IMG/VR virus record: IMGVR_UViG_3300030329_001430
Location: 1-43,142 of that record
Direction: 5' to 3' (one strand)
Length of the DNA: 43,142 nt
From: a virus
A program made the translations under genes and the position numbers. The notes below the pieces were generated by a model. The model was given only the letters and a program-made list of their open reading frames with translations, was not told the DNA's origin and ran no database searches. This document shows positions 30,601-37,751 of the stretch, piece by piece. Numbering within the stretch: the stretch's first letter is position 1; the number at the start of each line of letters is the position of its first letter.

Positions 30601-32565
30601 GTCTTCATCACTCACCTCTTTGGAGCCTTTTTTGCCGTATCTCCACTCCTTATTTTTAACTACCTCTGATTCCAGCTCCTCTGTCGTTATCTCGGGCAGT
30701 CCTTCCTTTACCGACCCCTCTTGGGATGTTGTCCAGTCAATCCCAGTGGGGGAGTCCTCAAGAACTGCCTCCTCTGCCGTGGGCTGGGGGCCTTGGGCAG
30801 GAGCTGCATCTTCTTTACCCTCAGTCAGGGACTCCTCCCCATACTTGTCAATATGGGCCTTTATCTCTGCGTATTGCTCGGGCTTGAGGGAGCCACCCAG
30901 AATACTGAACCTACGTCCGTCGTCGGTATAATTCCATCTCCCCTTCTTCTTGGGCCTATTTGCGCTCACCCATGCCCGGGCCTTCTTGAATCTGTCAGCC
31001 CCCTTGAACTCAAGTATGTCTGCATCAGGAAACCGCGCACTGCTGTTCTCTTTCCATACGCCAATAGTCAGCCCCTCGTCCCTCTGGACTTCCGCAAGCT
31101 CCTCTTCTGACATCTCCCATTTCTCAGAGAACGTGCCATCATTGGTGTCGCGATAGATAGTCCCGGCAAACTGCTTGTACTCATCCTTGAGCTGTTGCTC
31201 CTCTACTCCTAGCTTCTCCGCCTCAAAGAAGTAGTCCGCCTTATCAACGGACTCTTGAAATTCACCAAGTGAAACACCCTCGTCCGCACGCTTCTTGATT
31301 AACTTGGCCAAGGCAGCCTGTTCAGCCATCTCATTTGGGTCGCCCTCAAGCCTGCCCTTGCGCCCGTGCCGCAGGACTGTTCCTGCTGAATAATAGACAG
31401 CTCCGGGGCCAAGCTCGGCAAAGCCCTCAATCAGCACCGATGGCCAGTGGAGGGGAGTCTCAGGCTTTGACCACTTCTGGCCAATAGTCTCGCCAGCCAT
31501 CCCGAAACCCATTTGCATTCCAAGCTCGGTGGCCCCAACCCCAATACGACTAATTGGTGCGGCTGCCAGCTTTGGTGCTACTGGCCTTATTGCCCCACGG
31601 GCACCCATTAGTATAGCCCTACCGCGCCCTGCCAACCCGGCTGACACAGAGTCAAATACCCCCACGGCCAAGCCGTGCTTTTGGGCTATATCGCGTGCCT
31701 TCTTGTGGAGCTTCTCGTCATTGATAGCATTGAACAGTGCTTGGGGATTGGTTGTATCCACCCCAGCCTCACGAAAAGAATCCAAGTAAGCTCCTGCTGA
31801 CTCCAGCGCATGGGATGAAACTCCAACTCCAGAAATCGCGCCCCAAGCAGCTCCTGCCGCTGCTGTCACCGGAGCTGCCACAGTACCTATCGCTGCTCCA
31901 CCAGCAGCACCAGCGGCCACATTCCTTGTCACCTTGCCGGGAACGTAGTTACCATCTGCATCAAAACCGCCCTCGGCTCCCGCCTTCCACAATCCGCTCA
32001 TGGACTCTACAACGGCTTCAGTCACGATGCCGAGCGGTTCATCCATGAACTCACCGAGCGAATTCCAGAAGCCTTCAGACTCAATAAACTCACGGTACTC
32101 CTTGGACTGTGGAAGAGACTGAAGCTCCCTCTGTACTTCCGAAATGGCCCGGATGTCGTTCATGTCCAACTCGTCATCCATGCGCTGAAGAAGGCCCATG
32201 CCCATGAGCTGGGACTGCTTGCCAAGAAGCCTACCGCGCATCCACGCATTGGAAATGGCCTTGCGAAACCCGATGTCATTGTCCTGATAGGCAACCCTTG
32301 GGGTGGGGTTCTCGGGAGTGGTGACAACGCGCCTTCGCGGCTCCGCCTCTTGCATCAGGGACTCGTGAACTTGATGTGCGTCAAACGGTATCCCCAAGTC
32401 AATGTTCCGCCTCGACTTTGCTGCGTTGAATATGTCCCTAACCTTCTCGTCGTGCAACGAAGTGGACGGGTCAGCATATACAAGGGCAAGGGCAATCTCC
32501 TCATCCGTCCTGTTGCCAAGGCGAGTGGGGTACTTCCTGCGGTAATGGTCAATTAGGGATGGCAT
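21682..32565 (-). CDS. Giant internal virion/ejection protein of polyvalent type with zincin motif
   Basis: This 3627-aa protein is a quarter of the genome. Residues ~213-260 are a Gly/Ala-rich hydrophobic stretch (AAGAAGGAAIGTVAAP), and ~785-900 is low-complexity Lys/Pro/Glu-rich. At ~1857 there is a zinc-metallopeptidase motif VLIHESIHMLTDG (H1857, E1858, H1861), followed by MKEFVAHAF with E1920 as likely third ligand. The C-terminal ~1000 residues are helical and contain FFNARVQGVERDM (~3215). They resemble the large polyvalent-protein-associated domains (LPD38-like) of phage and mobile-element proteins that enter the cell with the DNA. The order 344 aa, 713 aa, giant protein mimics T7 gp14-gp15-gp16, so it is probably the ejectosome component that crosses the envelope. 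T7/N4-type RNA polymerase motifs were looked for and not found. Confidence 0.8.
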   Translation of the reverse strand: MPSLIDHYRRKYPTRLGNRTDEEIALALVYADPSTSLHDEKVRDIFNAAKSRRNIDLGIPFDAHQVHESLMQEAEPRRRVVTTPENPTPRVAYQDNDIGFRKAISNAWMRGRLLGKQSQLMGMGLLQRMDDELDMNDIRAISEVQRELQSLPQSKEYREFIESEGFWNSLGEFMDEPLGIVTEAVVESMSGLWKAGAEGGFDADGNYVPGKVTRNVAAGAAGGAAIGTVAAPVTAAAGAAWGAISGVGVSSHALESAGAYLDSFREAGVDTTNPQALFNAINDEKLHKKARDIAQKHGLAVGVFDSVSAGLAGRGRAILMGARGAIRPVAPKLAAAPISRIGVGATELGMQMGFGMAGETIGQKWSKPETPLHWPSVLIEGFAELGPGAVYYSAGTVLRHGRKGRLEGDPNEMAEQAALAKLIKKRADEGVSLGEFQESVDKADYFFEAEKLGVEEQQLKDEYKQFAGTIYRDTNDGTFSEKWEMSEEELAEVQRDEGLTIGVWKENSSARFPDADILEFKGADRFKKARAWVSANRPKKKGRWNYTDDGRRFSILGGSLKPEQYAEIKAHIDKYGEESLTEGKEDAAPAQGPQPTAEEAVLEDSPTGIDWTTSQEGSVKEGLPEITTEELESEVVKNKEWRYGKKGSKEVSDEDAIAHAHQREWKVATDEAATVYDFPKGINKELLGNTLMHSDNNQLTDKAYDLLVAYNPELSAIPLNPSKPQASKWHIVLGALSNFPAVDIAAFVAEKAVQHPTEAHLTGAVHRKVAPPDFSKEDTTGIDIPFAKQQELPGMGGARGKRGKGAPIPKAGAKPTAGQLGLPGLEEDIAPLEKPPTVEELREREVELEEELSKAPKLEAEPEAAKAKAKKGKAVPVPTAERVGETIPVLVPARGPIKWKTIPKQTMGDVKTVAEGTRSRKEIATELKEVQGKIAELEAPKEGASIAQQVQWEIDRIDKRHERLSKAQVAGEELVLEIQEAPMVEPTLNQQYRKLVLSIRSLELRLAEEKKKFDKKGQKEGTKLLENKLAEVRRNREILGKELGIEIRDKLTRDPGEVLAIETAQWMQPTPAEEALELNREQRKWNDGPDLSEADTLFVHEWVQGNKERDKYAKPARGKESEGLKGYPTWLEVLRRNALSLTFSTERAKPIGGRSSSVAYDRAATLMQQTREELQAIFDGRATMKGGMTGPAAAHNFAHFGSFKFLRHRYFDLLKGLKAHKRFDTKVKVEIRDNETVFDQMDRVQVEMDRALSGEAGVSRSADQRAQLAASGKLSKALSIFLEKIQNLVVGQRKFDLMKRPDSTETSELQSEQLYRLINNYLFEEAANWLYKDAVSFKKIKSLKARIRKLQAEERELREQAIDLGRIREYGGEVVGGRTVVKRTTVWKKLPGQRITRRPMTDEEIDTWERENTPISNVETKERFGYRNIKEGLKKGAVKPYRGPDGKGPIQPGRYEQIDVHIQPYARPDVWVPIEEVENVTNEELKKITLRQGVVNEQIYENNITLRGLERDKDKAGKAHDVGAMFKRIQKEAKIIEGKRAEAVLAGKLPRFEELSAPVAIARYLKGYNPGQAVTVDAKGNLHAIPREHLREAVGSLKKSLERYMREIADSMDISSQDVRMAEKKSLLSHASEMDISEVKEREGPRHPMLSDTGAMSPEAIKFQGHLLDTMPTGPVTQETYGPTGKKPPGELQRLTKKLLFSLKEGTRIMANEFHEDGTPTFMELVAPLNGRQAQWERVRDAFAKRRQAWIEESPTSRPSVKVQASMSLLEAEKAISEALDKTFENKELGLGPMKRLFHDIILPAAESTGQDVRVHMVGRNKKSMLSDVAGLYFNNNIFLTPLDYADPVQSYNVLIHESIHMLTDGFARDHESGKQKWVEMEKVFNKAKEVAGKEHIKYADGTQVKVSEAFEYQLSNMKEFVAHAFEHNEFQQWLANVVYEDGAATKTALEWFVHAIKGAFARLGISVSNESTLLDEVVKQTYKALSTRPIETMQTAPLADAVIPMIGWANQFVLFDEARGGKEFQYVTHSPEAKSGDAQIEADKGLLDKGLFGEAHSIYGTKEFQYDDSLSNPMGTMYDLGYRDVSTVETPEVAKLKGMTFKSWISKLSYTKVPDPSPEEQLKHINYILDVMKEKEDLALARATSLAEEEGPDVEPMAYFEDELKNIIESGEGLQWMKRLVALVLGTRGSLRDKLTAGPWSLVPWRVRTDVVGFHELKAQVEHEKSNLEAILEYPGTMSPELEEFYKAKPKAQEEAEIDELIASAIDELEAKLQSGVIAEDDISDALAGFEDTPGTADLIQEKSRIDILPEAEKKLLSGMVTQWQNAVLTSAMDLFMRMLNVALPRIKNPKRPKHLAHLPPPSKELFDAPPSLDVVKLEEKTQYWEAKSTPEKSRRQIQRGLDEEHWGHLAMRRVWEMLLQRKVWTPSPKVEFLPPQLQPHYLTLTVEGSPESVQINREMFNEQFQNVIMPLLPDDLKRQLLWMRGQAGGRRAAFDTIISIWALLFASMGKQVMKDVYSQYPETLGQEVDLTVKALRGVVRKIQGRLSGPFGIREEISLSESRRHTRINVSDPNITPESAVAAAEQVMEPAPEKESQMSWWERFYKGVISKSRVFGVAERKVLESRNYSGAPLLATEENHELLNGAPQKAQHKNDQFNAAIKSIIGRGSKIEKDFNTYLFLHRTHTRLAKQEELDMRRREILDSVGIEVNADGTIKETEETERMLERLSSEERIELVTLMVSSKKVAEWNNNSVLKGLSGLRSKLGEEKMEEFKRAKDVYNDFLSESLFGLVESGRINMNAYLKILDSSDFYAPFYVAQYFNIKDKSLLEYIKGIQSPDFRLVPLMDAARFKIYTSMMAAEYNKFGLLLTKLAEIDTQGVEIQEFSAEREPSDAVIEYNKSIDDAIAVAKEKLENAKSQVTRDKISSEIADLQRKMRMAGKKAIPEGWETIEVYVEGYRHTYIMKEEVASVLKYDGGVAKSGPTLFAEFASDTFKMGATGLNVFFQTFNALLVDPLRLATTSRYGLGLKDFKYGVPVNFAMQYLRGFAASLWANVPLSRGLLQKDKLLGRMMGQPELLVQEFIDSGAAGSTISDYLQREKVRNPVKKHKGWRGTLDPLFEAGGLVRDKLNTVGKIMEYTAKLAGMRRGLDIDGAIKLREKMDNTEDGPALYAMQRELAAKMRKIAIEVRNYVGSPDFARRGTITDAMRLNLVFMFFNARVQGVERDMKRLSDAFRVGNDKDAAKLGAKTIFRLSSLAAVPTIAFWAMNRRKDYDEDYDEISPEDKRHYFHIPLDSFFTHPWTGEKVREYIRIPRRETYGMVSMLIEKGLDHFYKKDPKAVEEMIAATMENLMPINVQSAEGGLELDPAGRFQSILSSLNPVLKTPMELASNMNFYHHSPILSREAKAAPSVEQYYNNTPQLYRKLAKVLGGSPLMWGHGLRGFTGGMVTQFIPEEPVAGRSPLMSSPFTAPAKRLFRSKFIAPTEGMREMEQFAEQEAGIALHRKRLVDKFWGETHDLAPRDRARAAMDMLRAMPQTHDTLLVKRALVQRFRDLNLSREEKMLKSLPVNARSAWLINKLSSMPVDERTEYWQGLVGKRIVTQGVAAQMIRELRPYGGAQSLFPTSP
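21702..21734 (+). terminator. Early-arm terminator embedded in the 3' end of the giant late gene
   Basis: CTGCGCCCC (21706-21714) pairs with GGGGCGCAG (21721-21729), and GGGA/TCCC extend the stem after one bulged base. The structure begins 10 nt after the plus-strand stop and is at the same time the last codons of the 3627-aa protein on the other strand. It may end transcription from both sides. Confidence 0.65.
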
Positions 32566-34706
32566 CAGTCTACGTCTAGCCCAAGTTGTCTAGCTTTATT
32601 TATGGGAATCTCATGCCGCTTGAGGTCTGACAATTTCAGTGCCCTGTACACATCCATCATTTCGTTCTCAGCAAACTTCTTTTCCTTGAGCATGGCAGCA
32701 AGCTTCACCTTGGCTTTGGCCTTTTTCTTCTGCAAGTCGGACATTTCCGAAGGAGTCCGGTCACGCTTAACATATTTACCACGGCCCTTACTTTCAATGG
32801 AGAAGGATTTAATCTCTTCGTTTGCCATCCTTTCCAAGTTCTTGAGTTCCGTGGTCGTCTTCCTTACTGTCGCTCGCGTCATATTATTTGCGCCAGAACT
32901 AGTTCCCTTAATATACTTCCCTGTGCGGCGAGCGTATTCCCCTTCAATATACTTCTTTATATCTACATTGCTGCCTACACCCATGAAGTCCCGCGCCCAG
33001 TCCTTCACCTTCTTGGGAGTTCCAGCCGGGTCGATGAGAACCGTACCTTTGCCTCGCTGGACAACATAATCCGTCCCCTTAGTCAGGTGCGGATAGGCCC
33101 ACTTTCTTACTCTGGTTTCGTCAAGTTCCTCCCTAGTCGCAGCCCCCCGTAAGACAGCTCGTCCGTCACCATCGACTGGCGTCGGTGCTGGCTCCTCGTC
33201 GCCCCACTCTACCCACTGCCCGGGTTTGGCCCTGTCCCTACGGGAGGCTCTTTCAGAGCTTATGTACGATGCCCGACTTCTATCAGCAAGTGATTCATCG
33301 TCGGGAGTATGACTCGCCGTCGATTTTGCGCGCAACTCTTCCTCCGTCTTCGCTTGACGCTGCGGGGCATCCTCCTCTCTGTACTCACGCTCAAGCTGCC
33401 TGTCTTTCTCACGTGCGCGGTCTTCATCATCCTGAATTCTCTGTGCCAAGGCCGCTTTAACATCGTCACTATCAAGGAAGTCGAAGAACTTCTTGGTGTC
33501 ACCCTTGGCCAGCTCGCGCAGGCCAGTGACTGTCTCAGTTCTGACACTGCCGGGGGCAGTTATTCTTGTTCCCTTTTCGTCTGTTGTGACCGTAGTGGGG
33601 CCAGTAGCGGGTTTAAGTAAATCTGGTGCTGACCCTCCCTCACTTTGTGTCACACTCTTTCTTGCATCTGAGGTGCTGCTTGCCTCTGGCACAACATTGG
33701 TGACTACCTTCTTGCCGTACTGCTTATTATCGGCGATAACCTGAAGCCTTGCCTTGACGTTACGCAATGTCGCCTCCCTATTCATAGAGGTGCGAAGCAT
33801 TATCTCGCCCTCCTTATTAAGAAGAGGAGCACCCTTCTCGTCCGTGTAGGGCTTATGCTTATCCATCACAACGACATTAGGGTCGCCAAGAACAGCGGAG
33901 AGTTCCGTGTTAGGAGCTATGTCATTATTCTCAACCAAATCAGCAACCAAGATTCTCGTCTTTATGTCTTCAAGCTCCATCTCCGCCTCTTCAGCCTGAC
34001 GCCTGTGAAATTCAACTGTTTCCTGCGACACGCCCTCGCCCATTCGCCCCTGCCCGCCCTGCACATCAACAGGCCCTCTCTCAACTATCCTCCTTGATTC
34101 TTCCAGCTTATACCTAAGGTGCTTTACGCTATCCCGAACTCCCTGAGACATACCCTTTAATCTGGCATTAAATTTTGCCTCCTCCTCGGCGGTTTTATTC
34201 GCCTCATTCATCGTCCTTTCGTGCGCCCTCAGTTTTAATTGGAATCTCGAGACAGCATCGGCGTTAGCTGACGCAGCGGATGTTTCTCGGGATACTCTGG
34301 ATGAGCCAGAGCGGCTCTGCCCTATACTCCCCATTAGCCTGTTGATTCTGTTTTCCACTTTTGTCTTCTCATCCACAAGCTCACTAAACCTTGTATCGTT
34401 GGTTTCGTGATTGTGCATTTCTTCGACAATCCTATTAAGCTCGTCATTAGAATCATCAATTTGACGAGTTATATCTAAGTCCCTCTTAGCCTTCTTTACC
34501 TTGAACTTGTCTAGCTTACGTTCACGACGCACCTCAAGGTCGTATCCAGACTTGCCCCTCTTATTCTTCTTCAGCATCGCTTCGTGACGCGCCTTGGCCG
34601 GGGCTTGAGCCTCCTCACGTAACTCCAACTCCTTCGCCCCCTGATTGGCCTGAATGATGTTTGAGCTAATGCTATTCCAGTTTTTAAGTCCTGAAGCGAA
34701 TCCCAT
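32565..34706 (-). CDS. Internal virion protein (gp15-like position), coiled-coil rich
   Basis: This 713-aa, very charged protein has long predicted coiled coils at ~25-130 (EVRRERKLDKFKVKKAKRDL), ~150-210 and ~420-470. A more folded region with beta elements lies at ~530-600 (KGTDYVVQRGKGTVLIDPAG). The C-terminus is Lys-rich and helical. It has no signal peptide. It overlaps the giant gene by 1 nt and follows the 344-aa gene by 24 nt. In T7-like phages the equivalent protein is a tube component of the ejection channel. The sequence here shows no clear homology to T7 gp15, so the assignment is by position and general character. Confidence 0.6.
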   Translation of the reverse strand: MGFASGLKNWNSISSNIIQANQGAKELELREEAQAPAKARHEAMLKKNKRGKSGYDLEVRRERKLDKFKVKKAKRDLDITRQIDDSNDELNRIVEEMHNHETNDTRFSELVDEKTKVENRINRLMGSIGQSRSGSSRVSRETSAASANADAVSRFQLKLRAHERTMNEANKTAEEEAKFNARLKGMSQGVRDSVKHLRYKLEESRRIVERGPVDVQGGQGRMGEGVSQETVEFHRRQAEEAEMELEDIKTRILVADLVENNDIAPNTELSAVLGDPNVVVMDKHKPYTDEKGAPLLNKEGEIMLRTSMNREATLRNVKARLQVIADNKQYGKKVVTNVVPEASSTSDARKSVTQSEGGSAPDLLKPATGPTTVTTDEKGTRITAPGSVRTETVTGLRELAKGDTKKFFDFLDSDDVKAALAQRIQDDEDRAREKDRQLEREYREEDAPQRQAKTEEELRAKSTASHTPDDESLADRSRASYISSERASRRDRAKPGQWVEWGDEEPAPTPVDGDGRAVLRGAATREELDETRVRKWAYPHLTKGTDYVVQRGKGTVLIDPAGTPKKVKDWARDFMGVGSNVDIKKYIEGEYARRTGKYIKGTSSGANNMTRATVRKTTTELKNLERMANEEIKSFSIESKGRGKYVKRDRTPSEMSDLQKKKAKAKVKLAAMLKEKKFAENEMMDVYRALKLSDLKRHEIPINKARQLGLDVD

Positions 34707-34730
34707 AATAATTCTTTCTGTTAATTATCG

Positions 34731-35765
34731 CTACCTACCTAGAAGGCTCGTGCCACCTGCTGAGGCAATGCCGCCGAGGAACTTATAATTTTTGGCTGTC
34801 AGCTTGTCGCCAATTCCCTGAAGCGCACCACCAGCCATGCCGCCAGCGGCCTGAAGCCCCATACCCGTCAGCCCTCCTAGGATGTTGCCCCACGGGTCAT
34901 TCTCCCGCTGGTACTGCCAATTTGCGCTTTGTGTCCCAAAGATGCTTGCCTGAGTGCCGTACACATTTGCGGCAAACTGGGTGCCCAGCGCACCAGCATT
35001 GGGGTTAACCCCTATGCCAGCCCCAAGCCCCGAGGGTGCGAACATTGCAGCACCGCCCTGTGCGCCAGAGGCTTGGCCGAACTGGGCAGTCTGCGGCATC
35101 CCGACATAACGGGCAGCCATGTTCATCCTCTGCCCCAATAGGTTGCGCCCAACCCCAAACTCGGCAAACGCCTCGCTGATGGCCGGGGCGTCTCCCAACA
35201 TCGGCCCGCCGCGCGCAGCGGATGCCCTCCTGAACGCCTGCTGGGCAAACCGTTGCTCCTCGTCGGTGAGCGACATCCCGGCTTCCAATTGCTCAAGAGT
35301 CTTGCTTGCCAGCTTTTTGCGAACCTCTGCCCCAACCGGGTCGGAACGCTCGATTTGCTGCAACGCTTGGTCAACAAACTGGTTGCCATACTTCCGCTGA
35401 ATGTCCAGTGCCATTTCTGCCATCGCATCAGACGACTGTCGGCGGGCCTGTAGCTCTGTAGTCTGCTGGTCTAAGTCCGAGATTCCCCGGAAATCATACC
35501 TCATCGTGCGTCCGCCAAAGGTAACGGAACCCACGCCACCCATCTTGGCCGCCGCCTCGATTTCCTTTCGGGCAGGAAGGCTCTCAATATCAGCAAACAC
35601 CGCTTCCCTGTTGGCAGCGGAATAGTCGGGGACTGGCGGGGGGTCTGGCGGAGGGTCGCCCTTCGCTACTGCGTCTGCTGCCGCGTGGTACTTATCACGA
35701 TACTTGGCGACGATGCCGCTCGCCAACCTTAGGCATTCAAGATACTGCTTTTTCATCTTTCCCAC
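34731..35765 (-). CDS. Internal virion protein (gp14-like position)
   Basis: This 344-aa, Ala/Gly/Gln-rich protein starts MKKQYLECLRLASGIVAKYR (after the initiating MGK), then has a helical region (~60-200, RQSSDAMAEMALDIQRKYGN). The C-terminal half has Gly/Ala/Met-rich segments (GLTGMGLQAAGGMAGGALQG) that could insert into membranes. This profile, and its place as the first of three ejection genes, fits T7 gp14-type proteins that form the outer-membrane part of the ejection channel. Its start overlaps the stop region of the GNAT-like gene by 29 nt. Confidence in ejection function is moderate. Confidence 0.65.
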   Translation of the reverse strand: MGKMKKQYLECLRLASGIVAKYRDKYHAAADAVAKGDPPPDPPPVPDYSAANREAVFADIESLPARKEIEAAAKMGGVGSVTFGGRTMRYDFRGISDLDQQTTELQARRQSSDAMAEMALDIQRKYGNQFVDQALQQIERSDPVGAEVRKKLASKTLEQLEAGMSLTDEEQRFAQQAFRRASAARGGPMLGDAPAISEAFAEFGVGRNLLGQRMNMAARYVGMPQTAQFGQASGAQGGAAMFAPSGLGAGIGVNPNAGALGTQFAANVYGTQASIFGTQSANWQYQRENDPWGNILGGLTGMGLQAAGGMAGGALQGIGDKLTAKNYKFLGGIASAGGTSLLGR

Positions 35766-36186
35766 ATTTCCCTAGTCTGTCCAAGAATCTTGGGCAAAAT
35801 TCTCTAATTTTTCCTCTCCTTTTTGCCAGCAGTCTAAGACTTCTCCAACCGGAGAACCTCTCAGACAGTCCATCGACAAGAGTTCCAATCGCTCTCCTTT
35901 CACTGCATACAACATCTGAAATATAGAAGCAGTCCCCTTCATCGTTCCACGCTGTCCAATGCCTATCCAAGTCATGTTCGCAACACCGCCATGCAATTCC
36001 AACTCCCACCACGCGCTCATCCATTTCGACAACGAATAAACCTCCATTCTGATGGTGCCAGTTGATGTAAATTTCCAGTATGTCTTTCGGCCATCCACCA
36101 AAACAAATCCCTCGGGAATCATTCTCAGCACAGAAATCAGCCACCTCAGAAACTTTAAATCTTTTCCGTCTACCTTCATCCATCAA
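35737..36186 (-). CDS. GNAT-like acetyltransferase-fold protein
   Basis: This 149-aa protein has the strand pattern of a GNAT fold: GGLFVVEMDERVVGVGIAWR (~48-67), then FYISDVVCSERRAIGTLVDG (~87-106), where an acetyl-CoA-binding loop is expected, and SLRLLAKRRGKIREF near the end. The canonical Q/RxxGxG/A loop is replaced by ERRAIGTLV. Similar GNAT-like proteins sit between tail and ejection genes in several podoviruses (the T7 gp13 position). Its substrate is unknown. It overlaps both neighbours (29 nt and 4 nt), so it is translated as part of the tail/ejection block. Confidence 0.6.
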   Translation of the reverse strand: MMDEGRRKRFKVSEVADFCAENDSRGICFGGWPKDILEIYINWHHQNGGLFVVEMDERVVGVGIAWRCCEHDLDRHWTAWNDEGDCFYISDVVCSERRAIGTLVDGLSERFSGWRSLRLLAKRRGKIREFCPRFLDRLGKCGKDEKAVS

Positions 36187-37751
36187 TCTGTTTTCTCCAG
36201 CGTCATGCTATTCATAAATGCGCTGGCCTTGATATTCCTCAAATGAACCTTCCCGCTATTGGCGAATACGCGAAACTGCAGTTCAGAAAATTCGTTTACT
36301 GGAATCATGTTGTAATCCCTTGTGATAATTTCATCCTCAGGCAGGACGAACGTCAGGTTGGCGGGCAGGGTGACGCCGGTAATGCCTGTTATGATGGTGC
36401 TGGGGTGGATAACCTTCTCGTCGGACTCATCGGCAATGGCCCGCAGCTCCACATCAGCTCCCGGTGTGGAGCCGCGCAGCTCAAGCTCAACATGATTACC
36501 CAGCTTCTTGGAGAATACGTCTTGGAAGGTGAGTCCCCGGGTGACTACGTGGCTGGGTATGTCGCTCCCGACATCCTGAAAGGTGGCGTCCACCTCAGAG
36601 CCTGCAGCCACATAGTCCATCCATGTTACAACCTTGCCATCGCTGTGCCCCATAACCAACTTGGGGAACCCGCTGAATGCCGTGGTTGCGAAGGCCCGTG
36701 AAGTCCAGCCTGTCCAGAACCCGCTCCAGCTCTTCGTGACGGTATTGAAGACAAGGATATGGTCGGGCGTAGTAGCCGAGTCCAGCGGAACAGAAAGTAT
36801 GTAGCGGTTGTTCCAGAACTTGGCGCAACAGGTATCCGCATTTCCCCAGTTGATGCGCTCTATGATGTCGCTAATCGACTGTGAAATTGGCTCCGACACC
36901 GAGCTTTGGGCACCAGCCAAAATTGTCTGAACGGTGCGAACCCCGTCCCGGGCAAGAAAGAACACATCAGAGCCAGCCTGAGCAATTGTGCGGTGTGACA
37001 CGCAGCCGACGTTATTGTCCACGCGATGAACTGACCAAGCGGAGGCAGAGGATTGGCTTGGGTCAGTCGCTACGATATGAATGCTGTGCTCCTTAAAGAC
37101 CAGCAGATTGAAGTTGTACCAGCTAATAATTCCCGTAATCGGGTCGCCCTCACCCTTACCAACCCGGAAGCTATAGTTGCTACTCCAGTTCCCGCTGCTG
37201 GCTGACAGGACATCGCTTGCCTGAATTTCATCATCGGCTGACGGCGTGTTGGCCGTGAAGAGTCGGCCAGTATGGCTGGCGAGAAACTTACCACGAGGCG
37301 GGTCGCCACCAGTATCCCCCTCATCAGTGAAGGACGAGCCATCGTAGGAGTGGACGTTCGTTCCGCCAGAGTCGGAGAAATAAACCTTATCAAAAAACTG
37401 AACGGCTTCCACGTTGTTCGACGCGCTGGGAGTGTAGCCACTAACGGAAGACCAGCTACCTCCGGTGGACTTGTAGACTACCCCGTTAGACACAGCCAAA
37501 AGCTGCTCGATACTGGGAGTATCCATGTAGACCAGACCCTGAATCGGGTTGGTTAGCGTAGAGCCGATAATCTCCGTTCCGCGCCTAGTGATGATGGCAC
37601 CGAACTTGTCAATGTCCATATTCCTTGACTCGGAATACTGCCCGTCCTGAAGGAGGTTCGCCCGCACGCTGCTGGCCTGCCCGCCAGCAAAGTTCCCTAC
37701 ATAGTCGTAGGCCAGCGTGTCGTCGAGTCCGTCGTTAAAGAATGTGGGCAT
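36183..37751 (-). CDS. Beta-propeller-like tail tube/hub protein
   Basis: This 522-aa beta-rich protein has repeated blade-like segments: IQGLVYMDTPSIEQLLAVSN, then VVYKSTGGSWSSVSGY, VYFSDSGGTNVHSYDGSSF and FNLLVFKEHSIHIVATDP, then DVFFLARDGVRTVQ and ILVFNTVTKSWSGFWTGW. Proteins of this kind in podoviruses form the tail nozzle or DNA-stabilising tail hub (P22 gp10 / T7 gp12 role). The N-terminal NFAGGQASSVRANLLQDGQY is typical of this group. The gene overlaps its neighbours by 4 nt and 1 nt. It probably attaches below the connector and plugs the tail. The family assignment needs structure-level comparison. Confidence 0.75.
   Translation of the reverse strand: MPTFFNDGLDDTLAYDYVGNFAGGQASSVRANLLQDGQYSESRNMDIDKFGAIITRRGTEIIGSTLTNPIQGLVYMDTPSIEQLLAVSNGVVYKSTGGSWSSVSGYTPSASNNVEAVQFFDKVYFSDSGGTNVHSYDGSSFTDEGDTGGDPPRGKFLASHTGRLFTANTPSADDEIQASDVLSASSGNWSSNYSFRVGKGEGDPITGIISWYNFNLLVFKEHSIHIVATDPSQSSASAWSVHRVDNNVGCVSHRTIAQAGSDVFFLARDGVRTVQTILAGAQSSVSEPISQSISDIIERINWGNADTCCAKFWNNRYILSVPLDSATTPDHILVFNTVTKSWSGFWTGWTSRAFATTAFSGFPKLVMGHSDGKVVTWMDYVAAGSEVDATFQDVGSDIPSHVVTRGLTFQDVFSKKLGNHVELELRGSTPGADVELRAIADESDEKVIHPSTIITGITGVTLPANLTFVLPEDEIITRDYNMIPVNEFSELQFRVFANSGKVHLRNIKASAFMNSMTLEKTD

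Noticed and set aside
21682-32565. N4-like virion RNA polymerase (N4 vRNAP is also about 3500 aa, and the capsid protein is of N4-gp56 type)
   Set aside because: The T7/N4-type polymerase motifs, such as the R-x3-K-x6-YG pattern of motif B, are not seen in the protein. The C-terminus looks like polyvalent-type helical domains instead.
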